DNA of 64,000 nt from Lewinella sp. W8 (GCF_004375085.3 NZ_SNAQ03000011.1:146553-210552); one strand, 5' to 3'. Counted from the first letter of the stretch, positions 25,901 to 33,740 are shown. The notes: generated by a model not told the origin, from the sequence alone. Numbers and translations are program-made.

Positions 25901-27086
25901 GCGGGTTGAAGGTGGGCGCGAAATCGTCTCTGACGCGTATTTCCTGAATCCTCACGCGACTGTTTCCGCACCGGTCCGTTACCCGCCAGGTCCGGCGAAT
26001 CTGGAAGTTGTCCCCACAGCCGGAGGTGCTGATGATGAGATCGTTGAAGCTGATGTCCAGACTATCGGTTGGCGTACAGTTGTCCATCACCTCCGTTGGC
26101 CTTCCGGTAACGTCGAGGTCGAAGGGGTCGAAGGTACAGTTCAGGGTAAGGTTTGGAGGGCGGCCGAAGCTGGGCGCCTCGGTGTCCCGCACTTCGATAA
26201 CCTGTTGAATGGTGGTGGAATTGCCACAATCATCGGTGGCCGAGTAAACCCGGATGATGTCGTATTCATATTCCCGGCAGCTGCCGTCCAGCAGTTGGGT
26301 GTTGGTTTCGTTGAAGCTCAGGACGGGAGAAGGACTGCAGTCTACGACCATCACGTTGGCAGGGGCGGGAATGGGGTCGGCGCAGGAAAGCCTGATGGTA
26401 TCACTGTTGATGCCGATCAGTTCTGGCCCCACCGTGTCTACGGTAACGTAAACGAAGCCTACGGTGGTGAAACGATTACAGTCGTCCGTGATGAGGAACG
26501 TCACTTCCAGCTGGTCGTCACAGTCGAAATTACTGATGGAGGGCGGGGCATCGTCCACAATGGAAATGATGGGCGCGCAACCCGCCTGGGCCGCAGCGGC
26601 AACCGCCACGCGGCGGTCCCCTAACCACCGATCGTATCCATCGGGGTCGAGAGGGTCATTGACGGATCGACAGTCTACCGTGTCCTGCTGGGGTGGCAGC
26701 AGGCTGAAGTTGATGCTCGGTCCGTCACCATCGGCGGCCGGACCAAACACGATTCGCTGTACTTCGCGGGCGGTACCGGCGGAATTGCTGACTTCCCAAA
26801 TGCGGAAGAGCGTGCCCCCCGCACAGATGGCATCCGGGCTGGAGAGGCTGTCCCTGGGGACAACAAAGGCCGTTAGGTCGGGGCCATCCGATTGCGGGAC
26901 GGTCGCCTCCAGCGTTTCGCCAGCTTCAATGTCACCAAAGCAATCCGCGGTCGTATCGTCCGGGGCCGATTCATTGAAGAAGGGCGGCCCCTGAGCAAAA
27001 GCCGTGGCGGAAAAGAAAAAGAAAAGGGAAAAAAGCACTGCAAATACGGAGCAGCGCCTCCCGATGGGAAAAAGGCTACGGTTCAT
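19947..27086 (-). CDS. Giant adhesin with gliding-associated (T9SS type B) C-terminal domain
   Basis: A 2379-residue secreted protein with a signal peptide ending near ATAFAQG. The N-terminal half is a run of roughly 100-residue HYR/Ig-like modules with the recurring pattern D-TxAPxF-PP-NC followed by DNCTP and CGN (for example DTEAPSFGRPPNLTLNC). The second half is PKD/Ig-like, with repeated VCxGDTLxL, YxWxGPNGF and GxYxVxV units. The end is the type B sorting domain: APNIFTPNNDGMNDTF, VTIYNQWGDEVF and the terminal GHVRIER. By analogy with SprB it is exported by the T9SS to the cell surface, with the adjacent PorP/SprF protein as partner. Numerous cysteines imply disulfides. The ligand is unknown. 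Confidence 0.92.
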   Translation of the reverse strand: MNRSLFPIGRRCSVFAVLFSLFFFFSATAFAQGPPFFNESAPDDTTADCFGDIEAGETLEATVPQSDGPDLTAFVVPRDSLSSPDAICAGGTLFRIWEVSNSAGTAREVQRIVFGPAADGDGPSINFSLLPPQQDTVDCRSVNDPLDPDGYDRWLGDRRVAVAAAAQAGCAPIISIVDDAPPSISNFDCDDQLEVTFLITDDCNRFTTVGFVYVTVDTVGPELIGINSDTIRLSCADPIPAPANVMVVDCSPSPVLSFNETNTQLLDGSCREYEYDIIRVYSATDDCGNSTTIQQVIEVRDTEAPSFGRPPNLTLNCTFDPFDLDVTGRPTEVMDNCTPTDSLDISFNDLIISTSGCGDNFQIRRTWRVTDRCGNSRVRIQEIRVRDDFAPTFNPPVDSVMVNCADYLNTELTGTPTDVFDDCDPTPNLSFEDEIIPGDCPGNFTVNRRWRIFDDCDNSRFFTQHLTVIDTTAPVFLEMPQNLISSCNNERSQADLLVEWVNNLAGARFADACTAEDDLTVSIVESGTDNFPMLPPLSCAEGDGTVRRLSVDVIVSDQCGNTSIATVEYRQIDELPVNIFNCPESQVIPTDPGNCAAMVALPPPVIEDQCVSGLPFQLLLRDTATITSMANNPAELGSVPVDPLTFNLPVGVDLPVNGFAAGTLEITLENIDAEGAEEFFTILGEDDTVLGVTANGEVQCSDVETTVTLPAALFNRYAVDGVVTIRLIPNIPADRPGTFAINNLCDGGSRAYIFLRQPVFRLTDIVYEVSIDGEDFMTVDPIDTVFTTLDLGLHQIRYRATDCGGNTDECLYTITVEDREPPVVTCPDDVVLFTNEDSCRVALEVPLPVAVSDNCEAYELISFEAPASLQDRFFPFFFDPNLNDFLAGEMVLNISGIPAQLYDSVDIDLRFVGRFDNQRAVLDVVLSDGTVLGSTQRGDATCMTEGLLRMTIGAEEFMALVNNGNTTISLRPRAVTVPPASPGDGLIPCDGSTIENEGATDGNTYAYLTLTFRTLYPQFFASGATEIPLTQTNEAAPAPFVNFNQGITNLSYLVTDLGGNTDTCTIQVSVLDTIAPIAVCQPTTVFIDPSGLSPVTVDPVLVDGGSSDNCGIDSFLLAPNNFTCDRIGTTENVTLQVFDAAGNVDSCSTIISIAAQEPMPTASTTVCGGDTLRLMANPPTAAGPGQVIYTFRWFDPNGNLISTSENPVIPGVDEDNDGAYRVEIRGITGCVAEGVVNINIGEVPPPPTLDAPMSVCFGEMVPLRSTSTYVGAVVYEWYRGIPGDAVFLGTSTSDNFMASFAAGQNSGSFFAIALVNGCSSTPSAIVNVGSTTRPVASIIDETIEVCEFGTANLVTTAQAGLSFRWSGPNGFSAQGQVASLTNIGPEDAGFYYLEAIREEGCISLRDSVEVIVTPATPPTNLLVEGAVCVGDTLTLTAQDPLASNYVFFGPNGQEIATTSPTLRLAPVTAAVAGEWRVSVQRGECPSAPGPVAVVTLGVSPEATTMTIPDPICVGNDLILQGSSSIANSEYLWTGPNGFESSLIAPVIESVDSSIMGDYVLTVTSPSGCTDQDTLVVDLLSGLSVDSIIVAQGRCLNGGETVTLVAAVSPNEAPGNNYSFSWSGPQGTSTNDTLTIPNVSLASNGLYSLTVTDEQGCRSPRFSQQIELDFAPAAPIAPFTLDGLTNVCSGDTLALQTNDFGPGFTYLWRLPDGTNIPTSTNRLLLNELAPENSGPYTVRVVRNGCSSLPSPARMITVTAFPELSVSANAPACSGQAINFQATDLPGAVYTWRGPNNFSSSIPDPVIISADPDVHTGQYSVVAAINGCASDTMFVDVEVRPTPRVPVVQPIAPVCISDESSVLELTVNPNTTTAGASYQWYIQNGQVPIGDPTTSTTLSVSDFGLFAGGGLFGFSVRTILDGCESERSTEVNVRLDEANQEVAFAGRDTIVCEGLFLLEAGPITSGTGRWSMVAGTGDITIVNPTSRTTAVQGLSEFGGPYEFAWTLSNGSCVDYAADTITLTVSDGEEAVAGENILACIGEELFLNATPTVQVGSAGEWTQALAQEILGVVIEDPEDPNTLITGLQPDNVYSFTWTVRSNCGVKSDVVLVNVSDPSPFAGADRTVCNLEQTATLEASTPSIGSIGRWTALSDEVFITDPADPNTTVGNLAPGENFFVWEVDEGFCGDRSRDTVSIFYNEPPKPRNDALEVEFQGEISFDPLVNDDLPTGSSIRFLDAPAQGELIDNGDGTFTYRAPANFVGEIEIVYEVSSDGCETATASVFILIGQDAECRAPNIFTPNNDGMNDTFVVPCLLDVVSFPESQVTIYNQWGDEVFRSERPYANDWDGTYQGSELPVATYFFTIDFGGQREPLNGHVRIER

Positions 27087-27436
27087 ACCGTGGTAAGATT
27101 ATGATGGATAGCGGAAAGAGGAATGAGGGGATGGTGCACTGGGCATCACCGCCACCTCAGGTAGCGGAGCGTAGAAATAGTCATTGGGATTGTACTTAAA
27201 TCAGTTTTAAAAAAAGCGGCTCGTGGCAGCGTATTGGTCACAAATATACGGCAAGCAGTTGTCGCTTTAGATTTTCAACGATTTAAAGGGCCAAAACGCC
27301 GGGTCATGGAGCACTTTATGCGCAGCGTGATACTCGTTTTGGCTGACGCAGGTGCCAACTATTTTGGTGGGGCCATGCCCCGGGCTCCGGTGAAGTACAA
27401 AAACAAACTTGCTCGGCACCTGCGGCCCCTCGCCCC
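27087..27436. other. 350-base intergenic region between gltX and the adhesin gene
   Basis: No gene is supported. Two GCACCTGCG repeats lie here in opposite orientations (27335-27357 and 27414-27440). The adhesin promoter should be here, but no clear TAnnTTTG box was found. Confidence 0.5.
27335..27357 (-). repeat. GCACCTGCG dispersed repeat, copy 5
   Basis: On the minus strand it reads TTGGCACCTGCGTCAGCC then AAAA, a shortened form of the repeat between two genes. Confidence 0.6.
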
Positions 27437-27440
27437 CTAT
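27414..27440 (+). repeat. GCACCTGCG dispersed repeat, copy 6
   Basis: The sequence is CGGCACCTGCGGCCCCTCG then CCCCCTAT. Its right end includes the gltX stop codon (27437-27439), and it is nearly identical to copy 12. Confidence 0.75.
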
Positions 27441-28975
27441 CCGGCCTTGATCTGGTCAAAAGCATCGTAGCCCGTGCGTAGTCGGCTCACGGTGTTTTCT
27501 CGCCCGACGACGGCCAGCATTTCGAAGGCGTCCGGCCCCTGAACGGTACCGCTGACGGCCACGCGCAAAATCGGCAATACCGCCCCGAAGCCCAGCTCGT
27601 TGCGCTCCATGAAGGCCACCGTGGTCGCCTTGATGGCCGGAGCTGACCAGTCGTCGAGGCCCGCCAAATCGGTGATGAGTTGGTCAAAAACCGGGCGCTG
27701 CTCGGGCTTCCATTTTTTCCGGATGGGCTTTTCCTCGTATTCCGAAACGGGCTCCACGAAGAAGCGGCCCTTGGTGAAAAATTCCGGAATCAGGTGCACG
27801 CGCTCCCGGAGCATTTCCGTGATGGTGGCGGCCAGTTCGTCGCTCAACTCGTGGCCGGCGGCGGCGAACTGGGCCCGGACCAGGGGAGCAACCTCCGCCA
27901 CGGGAGTAGTAATGAGGTACTGCTGGTTGAACCACCGGGCCTTGTCGAAGTCGAAGCGGGCACCACTCTTGTTGATCCGCTCCAGGCTGAAGGCTTCCAC
28001 CAACTCTTCCAGCTGGAAAAGCTCCTGCTCCGTACCGGGGTTCCAACCCAGGAAGGCGAGGAAGTTTATCGTTGCGGCGGGCAGCAAACCCGTTTCCCGG
28101 AATCCCTGCAGGAAGTCTTCCGGGGCACCCTTCTCCCAGTTGATCGGGAAAACGGGGATGCCGAGCTTTTGTCCGTCCCGCTTACTGAGTTTGCCCTTTC
28201 CGGTGGGCTTGAGGAGCAGCGGAAGGTGCGCGAATTGTGGCATCGTGTCCTCCCAGCCGAAGGCCCGGTAGAGCAGGACGTGGAGGGCCGTACTGGGGAG
28301 CCATTCTTCCCCGCGAATGACGTGGCTGATTTCCATGAGGTGGTCGTCCACCACGTTGGCCAGGTGGTAGGTCGGCAGGCCGTCGGCCTTCATCAGTACC
28401 TTGTCGTCGACTTCCGCGGAGGCAAACTCCACCCGTCCCCGTACGATGTCGTTGATGACTACCGTATGACCGGGATCCACCTTCAAGCGAACCACCCGGG
28501 GAGCGTTGCTCTCCAGTAATTTGGCGGTTTCTTCTGCGGAGAGGCTCAGGCTGTTGCGCATACCCATCCGGGTGGCGGCGTCGTAACGGAAATTGTGGTT
28601 TCCGGCCGCTTTTTCTGCTTCCCGACGGTCGTTCAGCTCCTCTTCGGTATCGAAGGCATAGTAGGCGCTGCCGTTGTCCAGCAACTTTTGGGTGTACTCC
28701 GCATAAATTTCCCGACGCTCACTTTGACGGTAGGGACCGTAATTCCCCCCTTTCTGTGGGCCTTCATCCGGACTGATTCCGCACCACTCCAGTGACTCGG
28801 CAATGTACTCTTCGGCCCCCTCAACGTAGCGTTTTTGGTCCGTATCCTCGATTCTAAGTACAAAAACACCCCCATTTCCGCGGGCGAACAGATAATTGTA
28901 CAGTGCGGTGCGCAAGCCTCCGATGTGAAGGGCACCGGTAGGGGAAGGGGCAAAACGTACGCGAACGGGATTCAT
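27437..28975 (-). CDS. gltX: Glutamate--tRNA ligase
   Basis: A 512-residue class I aminoacyl-tRNA synthetase that charges tRNA-Glu. The HIGH-type motif is FAPSPTGALHIGGLRTALYNYL (residues about 7-28) and the KMSKS-type motif is KLSKRDGQKLG (about 255-265). Other conserved stretches are LRIEDTDQKR, GPYRQSERREIY, DGLPTYHLANVVDDHLM and VIRGEEWLPSTALHVLLY. The C-terminal half carries the anticodon-binding helices. Length and order are those of normal bacterial GluRS. In the non-discriminating form it could also serve tRNA-Gln; the sequence alone does not decide this. It is a single gene with no operon partner visible. Confidence 0.95.
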   Translation of the reverse strand: MNPVRVRFAPSPTGALHIGGLRTALYNYLFARGNGGVFVLRIEDTDQKRYVEGAEEYIAESLEWCGISPDEGPQKGGNYGPYRQSERREIYAEYTQKLLDNGSAYYAFDTEEELNDRREAEKAAGNHNFRYDAATRMGMRNSLSLSAEETAKLLESNAPRVVRLKVDPGHTVVINDIVRGRVEFASAEVDDKVLMKADGLPTYHLANVVDDHLMEISHVIRGEEWLPSTALHVLLYRAFGWEDTMPQFAHLPLLLKPTGKGKLSKRDGQKLGIPVFPINWEKGAPEDFLQGFRETGLLPAATINFLAFLGWNPGTEQELFQLEELVEAFSLERINKSGARFDFDKARWFNQQYLITTPVAEVAPLVRAQFAAAGHELSDELAATITEMLRERVHLIPEFFTKGRFFVEPVSEYEEKPIRKKWKPEQRPVFDQLITDLAGLDDWSAPAIKATTVAFMERNELGFGAVLPILRVAVSGTVQGPDAFEMLAVVGRENTVSRLRTGYDAFDQIKAG

Positions 28976-29325
28976 GGTATTGTAATTAAACCTGCGGTGA
29001 ATCAGAAAATTTTAATTGGCAAGCAGCTAAATGGACCAAAAAATCGTTTATAATCGTAATAGCAGCGAGCCTTCAGGCGGTGCAAAGGTAATTGATACAA
29101 ATTGCAATGTGTCCTTGTCTTTCACCACTTGTTCGTCAAGAACGAAATATCACTGACGGGTAGTTGCTATCGTTCACTGGAATTCACGGGCCGGCAACAC
29201 GGTTTTTCCGCCGGATTACATCAAGCACTGTTAAGGATACCCCCCCGAACGCTCGCAAAAAGGCAACTTTTTGCGGGTCCCGCAATATTGAACATATACC
29301 TTTCACATTTATACATATCCCGAAC
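28976..29325. other. Divergent region between gltX and the polysaccharide deacetylase
   Basis: No gene is supported here; an open frame starting at 29164 is the upstream extension of the deacetylase frame. A stem-loop lies at 29254-29275, and a possible promoter box TACCTTTC at 29297-29304 lies 22 bases before the ATG. Confidence 0.5.
29254..29275. other. Stem-loop with GCAA tetraloop upstream of the deacetylase gene
   Basis: The arms CGCAAAAAG and CTTTTTGCG pair perfectly around GCAA, a GNRA-type tetraloop. The function is unknown: it could be a terminator or a binding site overlapping the -33 region. Confidence 0.5.
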
Positions 29326-29994
29326 ATGTACCTCGTTAAAACACCTCGCGTCATCCAAAAGCTATTCCCCAATTTTCATTGGCGAGTAGAAAAGCAGGAT
29401 GAACCAACCCTCTATCTGACTTTTGATGACGGCCCCATCCCTCAGGTCACGCCCTGGGTTTTGGAGCAATTGGAAGCCTTCAACGCCAAGGCTACTTTCT
29501 TTTGCGTCGGCAACAATGCCCGCCGTTATCCCGAACTGATCGAACAAACGCTGGCCGCAGGTCACAGCATCGGTAACCATACGATGCACCACCTCGATGG
29601 CTGGAAGTCGGACAACGTTCCTTACTTCCACGATGTACGTCACTGCGCCCTACAGGTGAAGAGCTCGCTCTTCCGGCCGCCCTACGGTCGTCTGCGTCCC
29701 AGCCAGGCCCAGTTCCTGCAGCGTCACTACGAAATCGTGATGTGGGACGTTCTCTCCGGCGATTTTGACCCCGAACTCACCGCGGAAGACTGCTTCCAGA
29801 ACGTAGTGCGTAACGCGCGTCCCGGAAGTATTGTCGTGATGCACGACAGCCTCAAGTCCGAAGAAAAGGTGCGGGAACTTCTCCCCCGCCTGTTGGCCCA
29901 CTACGCCGCTCTTGGTTACCGCTTCGAAGCGCTGACCCCCGAGCTGCTCACCCAGCCGGTCGGCGTTACTGCCCCGGCGCTGAAACCGGCCTGA
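29326..29994 (+). CDS. Polysaccharide deacetylase (NodB domain)
   Basis: A 222-residue single-domain enzyme. All five NodB motifs are present: LTFDDGP (motif 1, catalytic base and metal Asp), SIGNHTMHH (motif 2, metal His pair), RPPYGR (motif 3), WDVLSGDFD (motif 4) and IVVMHDS (motif 5). Family members remove N-acetyl groups from chitin-like or peptidoglycan sugars using a divalent metal. The ATG at 29326 was chosen because the upstream in-frame extension (from 29164) has no family similarity and would run through the promoter. No signal peptide is seen, unusual for envelope substrates but common in Bacteroidota members. A terminator follows. Confidence 0.92.
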   Translation: MYLVKTPRVIQKLFPNFHWRVEKQDEPTLYLTFDDGPIPQVTPWVLEQLEAFNAKATFFCVGNNARRYPELIEQTLAAGHSIGNHTMHHLDGWKSDNVPYFHDVRHCALQVKSSLFRPPYGRLRPSQAQFLQRHYEIVMWDVLSGDFDPELTAEDCFQNVVRNARPGSIVVMHDSLKSEEKVRELLPRLLAHYAALGYRFEALTPELLTQPVGVTAPALKPA

Positions 29995-30021
29995 TTCGGT
30001 TTACGCAAGATATCTTCAATG

Positions 30022-30483
30022 CTATTCAAGTAAGGTCACGTTCCCCGGTGGAGCGTGGCCTTTTTTTGTCTGTAGTCTGTAGTCTGTTAGTAGTTTTAGT
30101 TCGTTAGTTCGTCGGGCGAGATACCTTTGTGGGTTATTGTACATGTAGGTGAGCAATTTGCCTACCGCTTCGGAAAGCTCGGTAAGGGAGTGGAAGTCTT
30201 CGGAATTGATGTACTCACATTCTAGTGCCATGGTCAGCCAGGTTTGCGTTTCAAAGTTCTCGGCCTGGCAGTCGGTGATCTTTGATCGGAAATGCTTCGG
30301 GTAGTTTCTCTTGCCGTAGGCTTCCGCCAGGTTTGCGCACACCGATCGGGAAGACCGTCGGACTTGATCCGTAAGACTGTAGGTTTCTTCCCGGGGAAAA
30401 TTTTTGGACAGCGTGAAGATTTGTTGTGCAAGAATAAAGGCATGCTGATATGCTGACCATTCTTGGAATCGCGACCTAGACAT
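30022..30483 (-). CDS. Four-helix-bundle protein of the 23S rRNA intervening-sequence family
   Basis: A 153-residue small cytoplasmic protein. The pattern FQEWSAYQHAFILAQQIFTLSKNFPREETYSLTDQVRRSSRSVCANLAEAYGK is typical of the four-helix-bundle family first seen in 23S rRNA intervening sequences, and SKITDCQAENFETQTWLTMALECEYI follows. No rRNA gene is near, as is usual for these proteins in Bacteroidota. Their function is not known. The C-terminal 15 or so residues are read through the terminator of the convergent deacetylase gene, so the true end may be earlier in related proteins. Confidence 0.85.
   Translation of the reverse strand: MSRSRFQEWSAYQHAFILAQQIFTLSKNFPREETYSLTDQVRRSSRSVCANLAEAYGKRNYPKHFRSKITDCQAENFETQTWLTMALECEYINSEDFHSLTELSEAVGKLLTYMYNNPQRYLARRTNELKLLTDYRLQTKKGHAPPGNVTLLE
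30034..30067 (+). terminator. Terminator of the polysaccharide deacetylase gene
   Basis: An 11-bp stem, GGTCACGTTCC with GGAGCGTGGCC (two G-U pairs), has a CCGGT loop and is followed by seven T. It lies inside the 3' end of the convergent four-helix-bundle gene. Confidence 0.85.
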
Positions 30484-30582
30484 GAAGAGTTGTTTGGTGT
30501 GGGCCCAAGGTCAATCCGTAGCAAGTAATACTCGTCAATTAAACGAATACTTACGTTTTTATACGTTTAATTACGGCTAGGC

Positions 30583-30620
30583 ACCAACAGACCAACAGAC
30601 CAACAGACCAACAGACCAAC
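30583..30620. repeat. Tandem octamer array (ACCAACAG), about 4.75 copies
   Basis: Perfect head-to-tail ACCAACAG units lie just past the beta-helix gene's stop (30628). Degenerate relatives occur at 38529-38620 and 51115-51182. Confidence 0.9.
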
Positions 30621-30627
30621 CCTCCCT

Positions 30628-32400
30628 CTACCGCCCGCCGTCCCAGGGGAACCCCCCACAGTCTAACTTCGGGGAAGAACACTGAAATTCAAAGGCTCCG
30701 ATGTCGGTCCCTTCCCCTACCGGAATTGGATTGCCGTCGAGGTCAATGGTGAGGTCGGGAATGAGCTGTCCCCGATTGATGGCGGTGGAATTTCGGGTCA
30801 GTCTGAAGTTGGTGTTCGCGGCACTGACGAAGGCGGGGTCCCCGGTGAGGTTGTCGGTGTAGGCTCCGCCTGCTCCGTCGCTGGCGTTGAATTCATCGGA
30901 GGTGAAGGCCGTGGCGGCATCGTGGTCGTACACCGCTACGCCACTGCCGGCAGGATCAAAGTAGAGGTTGTGCTGGATGGTGTTTACTCCCACGCCAGAA
31001 CTTGGATAAAGGTGGATGCCCGTCCCGGTCGGATAGTCGTTATTGAAGGGCGCCCTTCCGGTGGCGGACAGGATATTGTTGCGGATAACGTTTCCCTGAA
31101 TGGTGCCGGGAAGACCGTAGTTGCGGATGAGGAACCCCGATTCGTCGAGGTCGTGCACCACGTTGTGCTCGTAACGGTTGTTTTCGCACACGAGGCCCAG
31201 TCCGTAAATGGCCAGGACGATGCCCGCACTCGTTCCCTGATTGAGATTGGTAGGAGAGTTGCGCTGGCGGGCAAAGGTGTTGTGGTGATACCAGTTGTGG
31301 TTGCCGTTGAGCTGGGTGGACGTCCGGCAATCCGTGGCCACGTTGTAGGCCATCTCGTTGTCGCGGCATTTATCCAGTAGGCCATCGGCACCCAATGGGT
31401 GTCCGTAGGGGACGTTTGCCGCCGAGATGGTGTTGCCCATCACCCGGTTGCCGTTCACCCCTTCGCAAACCCCACAGTTACCCAGTAATTCCACGCCGTT
31501 GTGGGTCCAGTCCTGAATCGTATTGTTGCGGATGGTGGTGTTGGTCACCCCGGTGATCAGTAAAACGCCGTCACCGACTCCCCGGTCAGAACCCTCACCG
31601 TAGAAGAAATCAAAGCCGGAGTAGATGAAATTGTCCTCGATCGTTATGTTGCGGCAGGTGCGCATCGTATCCCCGACCAGCGCTACCCCGTTGCGGGCGT
31701 TGAGCCCGATGTTGCAGTTGGCCACCCGGATATTGTTTCCCCCGAGGAACCGGATGGCCCCCAGAAATCCGCCCCGCAGGTCGAGGTCGGTGAACACGAG
31801 GTTTTCGGCCAGGAAAATTTGAAGCGCATCCGGTAGAATGCTGCCCGCTACGGAGGAAAAGGTTGAGGCCGGGTTGGCACCGCTGACCAGGTATAACCGC
31901 TTCGTATTTGAATCGTAATACCATACGCCGGTGGCCCCTACGTTGTCCGCCACGTTGAGGGTGGCCAGGGTGTTGCTGCGCAGCACCTCCACGCCGTCCA
32001 GAAAGAGGCGGCCGGGGGAGCGGTTCTGGCTGATGTACCAGCTCCCGTTCGGGCCCGGTTGCCAGTTCGCGGGATCGCTGGTGCCGGGAAGGTCTCCCGT
32101 CACGCTGATGATGGGCCGGGCGCCGGTGCCGTAGGCGCCGTAGGTGATGGGCGCATTTGCCGTACCGGAAGACGTAACGTAAAGCATGGCACCATCCCAG
32201 CGCCCTCCGCGCTTAAACAAGAAGCGGTCGCCACCCTGCTGGGCAACGTTTCGGATGTTCGCCAAATCCTCCCAGGCCGTGGCGGGACTCAGCCCGTCGT
32301 TGGCGTTACTCCCCCCGCTGGCGTCGATGTAGTAGGTCGTAGCGAAAAGGGACCCAAGGGTAATGAAGAGAAAAAGGGTGAGGTGATAGCGCAAATGCAT
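30628..32400 (-). CDS. Secreted right-handed parallel beta-helix protein
   Basis: A 590-residue protein with a signal peptide (MHLRYHLTLFLFITLGSLFA) and a DUF1565/pectate-lyase-like start, YYIDASGGSNANDGLSPATAWEDL. From about residue 195 it has many beta-helix turns with Asn ladders (NIRVANCNIGLNARNGV, CRNITIEDNFIYSG, NTTIRNNTIQDWTHNGVELLGN, NRYEHNVVHDLDESGFLIRN). Members of this fold are often polysaccharide lyases or hydrolases, but no catalytic set can be assigned from the sequence. No T9SS sorting domain is visible at the end (GAFEFQCSSPKLDCGGFPW), so the export route beyond the periplasm is unclear. The gene stands alone. Confidence 0.85.
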   Translation of the reverse strand: MHLRYHLTLFLFITLGSLFATTYYIDASGGSNANDGLSPATAWEDLANIRNVAQQGGDRFLFKRGGRWDGAMLYVTSSGTANAPITYGAYGTGARPIISVTGDLPGTSDPANWQPGPNGSWYISQNRSPGRLFLDGVEVLRSNTLATLNVADNVGATGVWYYDSNTKRLYLVSGANPASTFSSVAGSILPDALQIFLAENLVFTDLDLRGGFLGAIRFLGGNNIRVANCNIGLNARNGVALVGDTMRTCRNITIEDNFIYSGFDFFYGEGSDRGVGDGVLLITGVTNTTIRNNTIQDWTHNGVELLGNCGVCEGVNGNRVMGNTISAANVPYGHPLGADGLLDKCRDNEMAYNVATDCRTSTQLNGNHNWYHHNTFARQRNSPTNLNQGTSAGIVLAIYGLGLVCENNRYEHNVVHDLDESGFLIRNYGLPGTIQGNVIRNNILSATGRAPFNNDYPTGTGIHLYPSSGVGVNTIQHNLYFDPAGSGVAVYDHDAATAFTSDEFNASDGAGGAYTDNLTGDPAFVSAANTNFRLTRNSTAINRGQLIPDLTIDLDGNPIPVGEGTDIGAFEFQCSSPKLDCGGFPWDGGR

Positions 32401-32528
32401 CTAACAAGCGGGTTTGACTCAAGATAATGGATCGGGCTGGAGATGTGCGGCCCTCAGGGTGAAAATATTAGGTATTTTATGATTTGAAAACCGCTTCGCC
32501 GCCCGGAGGTTTATTACCCCCTACTGAG

Positions 32529-33740
32529 CTACTTCCCCAGCCACCGCGCCGGATTCATCGGCGTTTTCCCCTTCCAGAGCTCAAAGTGAAAATCGGAGCC
32601 ATCGGCGGCGGTGTAGCCGATGGTCTCCCCGGCCTGGACTTCCGCGCCGGAAGGGACCGAGGCCCGCGACAGGTTGGAGTACACCGTGTAGTAACCGCCG
32701 TGACGGACCATGAGCACCGTGCCCAGTCCCGGAACTTCCCGGTCGCTGATCACCTTTCCGGCAAAAATGGCTTCCACCGGCCGGTTGGGCTCCACGTTGA
32801 TGTCGATGCCGCTGTTGTTGATCCTGACGGAAGGTACGTCGGGGTGGGGTTGGTTGCCGAAGGGGCGGGCCACCGGCCCGCGGATGGGCCAGCCCAGCCG
32901 GCCCCGACGCTCGGCAATGTTACTGCCCGCCGAGCTGACCGAACTACTGGCGGTCGACGCCGTACTGCCCGTGGTCCCTTCCGTTTTCTCCCGCTCGCGG
33001 GCGGCGGCCTCCTCCTGGGCAACGGCCGCGGCGATGGCCCGCTGGATTTCTCGCTGCAGTCGCTTCTCCCGCTCCTGCTGCTCCTGGACTTTCGCCAGCA
33101 ACGCCCGCTCGGAGCCCGATAATTGCCGGACGATGTTGGTCTGGATGGACAACTCTTCCCGGAGGGTTTCGTCCTGGTCGATGGCCGCGGCCAGCAGGGA
33201 GTCCTGTTCGATGCGCTGGAAGGCCAGTTGGTCGAGCCGATCGGCCAGGGCACCGCGGGTCTGCCGGATCAGGCGGCTTTGCCGGCTACGATAGGCCCGG
33301 TATTGCCGCAGGTAGACGATCCGGCGGAAGGCATCGTTGAAGCCCTCCGCGCTCAGCAGGAAGCTCAGCCACCCCTGACTGAGGCGGGCACGATTGGCCG
33401 CCCGCAGGGCGGTGCCGTATTCGTCGGCCATCCGGTCCAGATCGTCGTTGAGGGCGATGATCACGTTGGAATCGCGGCGCATCCGCGCCGCGTTGCGGTT
33501 GGCCTCCTCCTGGAGGGTGGCCAGCAACTCCGTGCGCTGCTCGATCTGCTGCCGGAGCAGGTTGGCCTGCCCAACGGCCGCCCCCCGCCGCGCCTGCGTG
33601 GCCTTGAGCTGCCGGTTGGTCTTCTTGAGCTCCTGTTGCAGCCGCTGCCGCTTGGCGCGCAGGGAAGCGGCACTCTCCTGGGCGGAGAGGGAACCGACGG
33701 CTAGCAAGCCGATAAATAGTAACAGAAGCACACGTGCCAT
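32529..33740 (-). CDS. EnvC-like murein hydrolase activator (degenerate M23/LytM domain)
   Basis: A 403-residue exported protein. The signal peptide (MARVLLLLFIGLLAVGSLSAQ) sets the start at 33740; a longer frame from 34133 would overlap the neighbouring GNAT gene. Residues 22-250 are a long coiled coil (SLRAKRQRLQQELKKTNRQLKATQ), as in EnvC. The C-terminal LytM domain keeps the fold (RPVEAIFAGKVISDREVPGLGTVLMVRHGGYYTVYSNLS, then DFHFELWKGKTPMNPARWLG). The first zinc ligand region reads NNSGIDI where a His precedes GxD in active enzymes, and YSNLS replaces YAHLS. So two metal ligands appear lost, as in E. coli EnvC, which activates amidases at division. Confidence 0.88.
   Translation of the reverse strand: MARVLLLLFIGLLAVGSLSAQESAASLRAKRQRLQQELKKTNRQLKATQARRGAAVGQANLLRQQIEQRTELLATLQEEANRNAARMRRDSNVIIALNDDLDRMADEYGTALRAANRARLSQGWLSFLLSAEGFNDAFRRIVYLRQYRAYRSRQSRLIRQTRGALADRLDQLAFQRIEQDSLLAAAIDQDETLREELSIQTNIVRQLSGSERALLAKVQEQQEREKRLQREIQRAIAAAVAQEEAAAREREKTEGTTGSTASTASSSVSSAGSNIAERRGRLGWPIRGPVARPFGNQPHPDVPSVRINNSGIDINVEPNRPVEAIFAGKVISDREVPGLGTVLMVRHGGYYTVYSNLSRASVPSGAEVQAGETIGYTAADGSDFHFELWKGKTPMNPARWLGK

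Noticed and set aside
30022..30483. 23S rRNA intervening sequence
   Set aside because: The four-helix-bundle protein belongs to that family, but no rRNA sequence flanks it.
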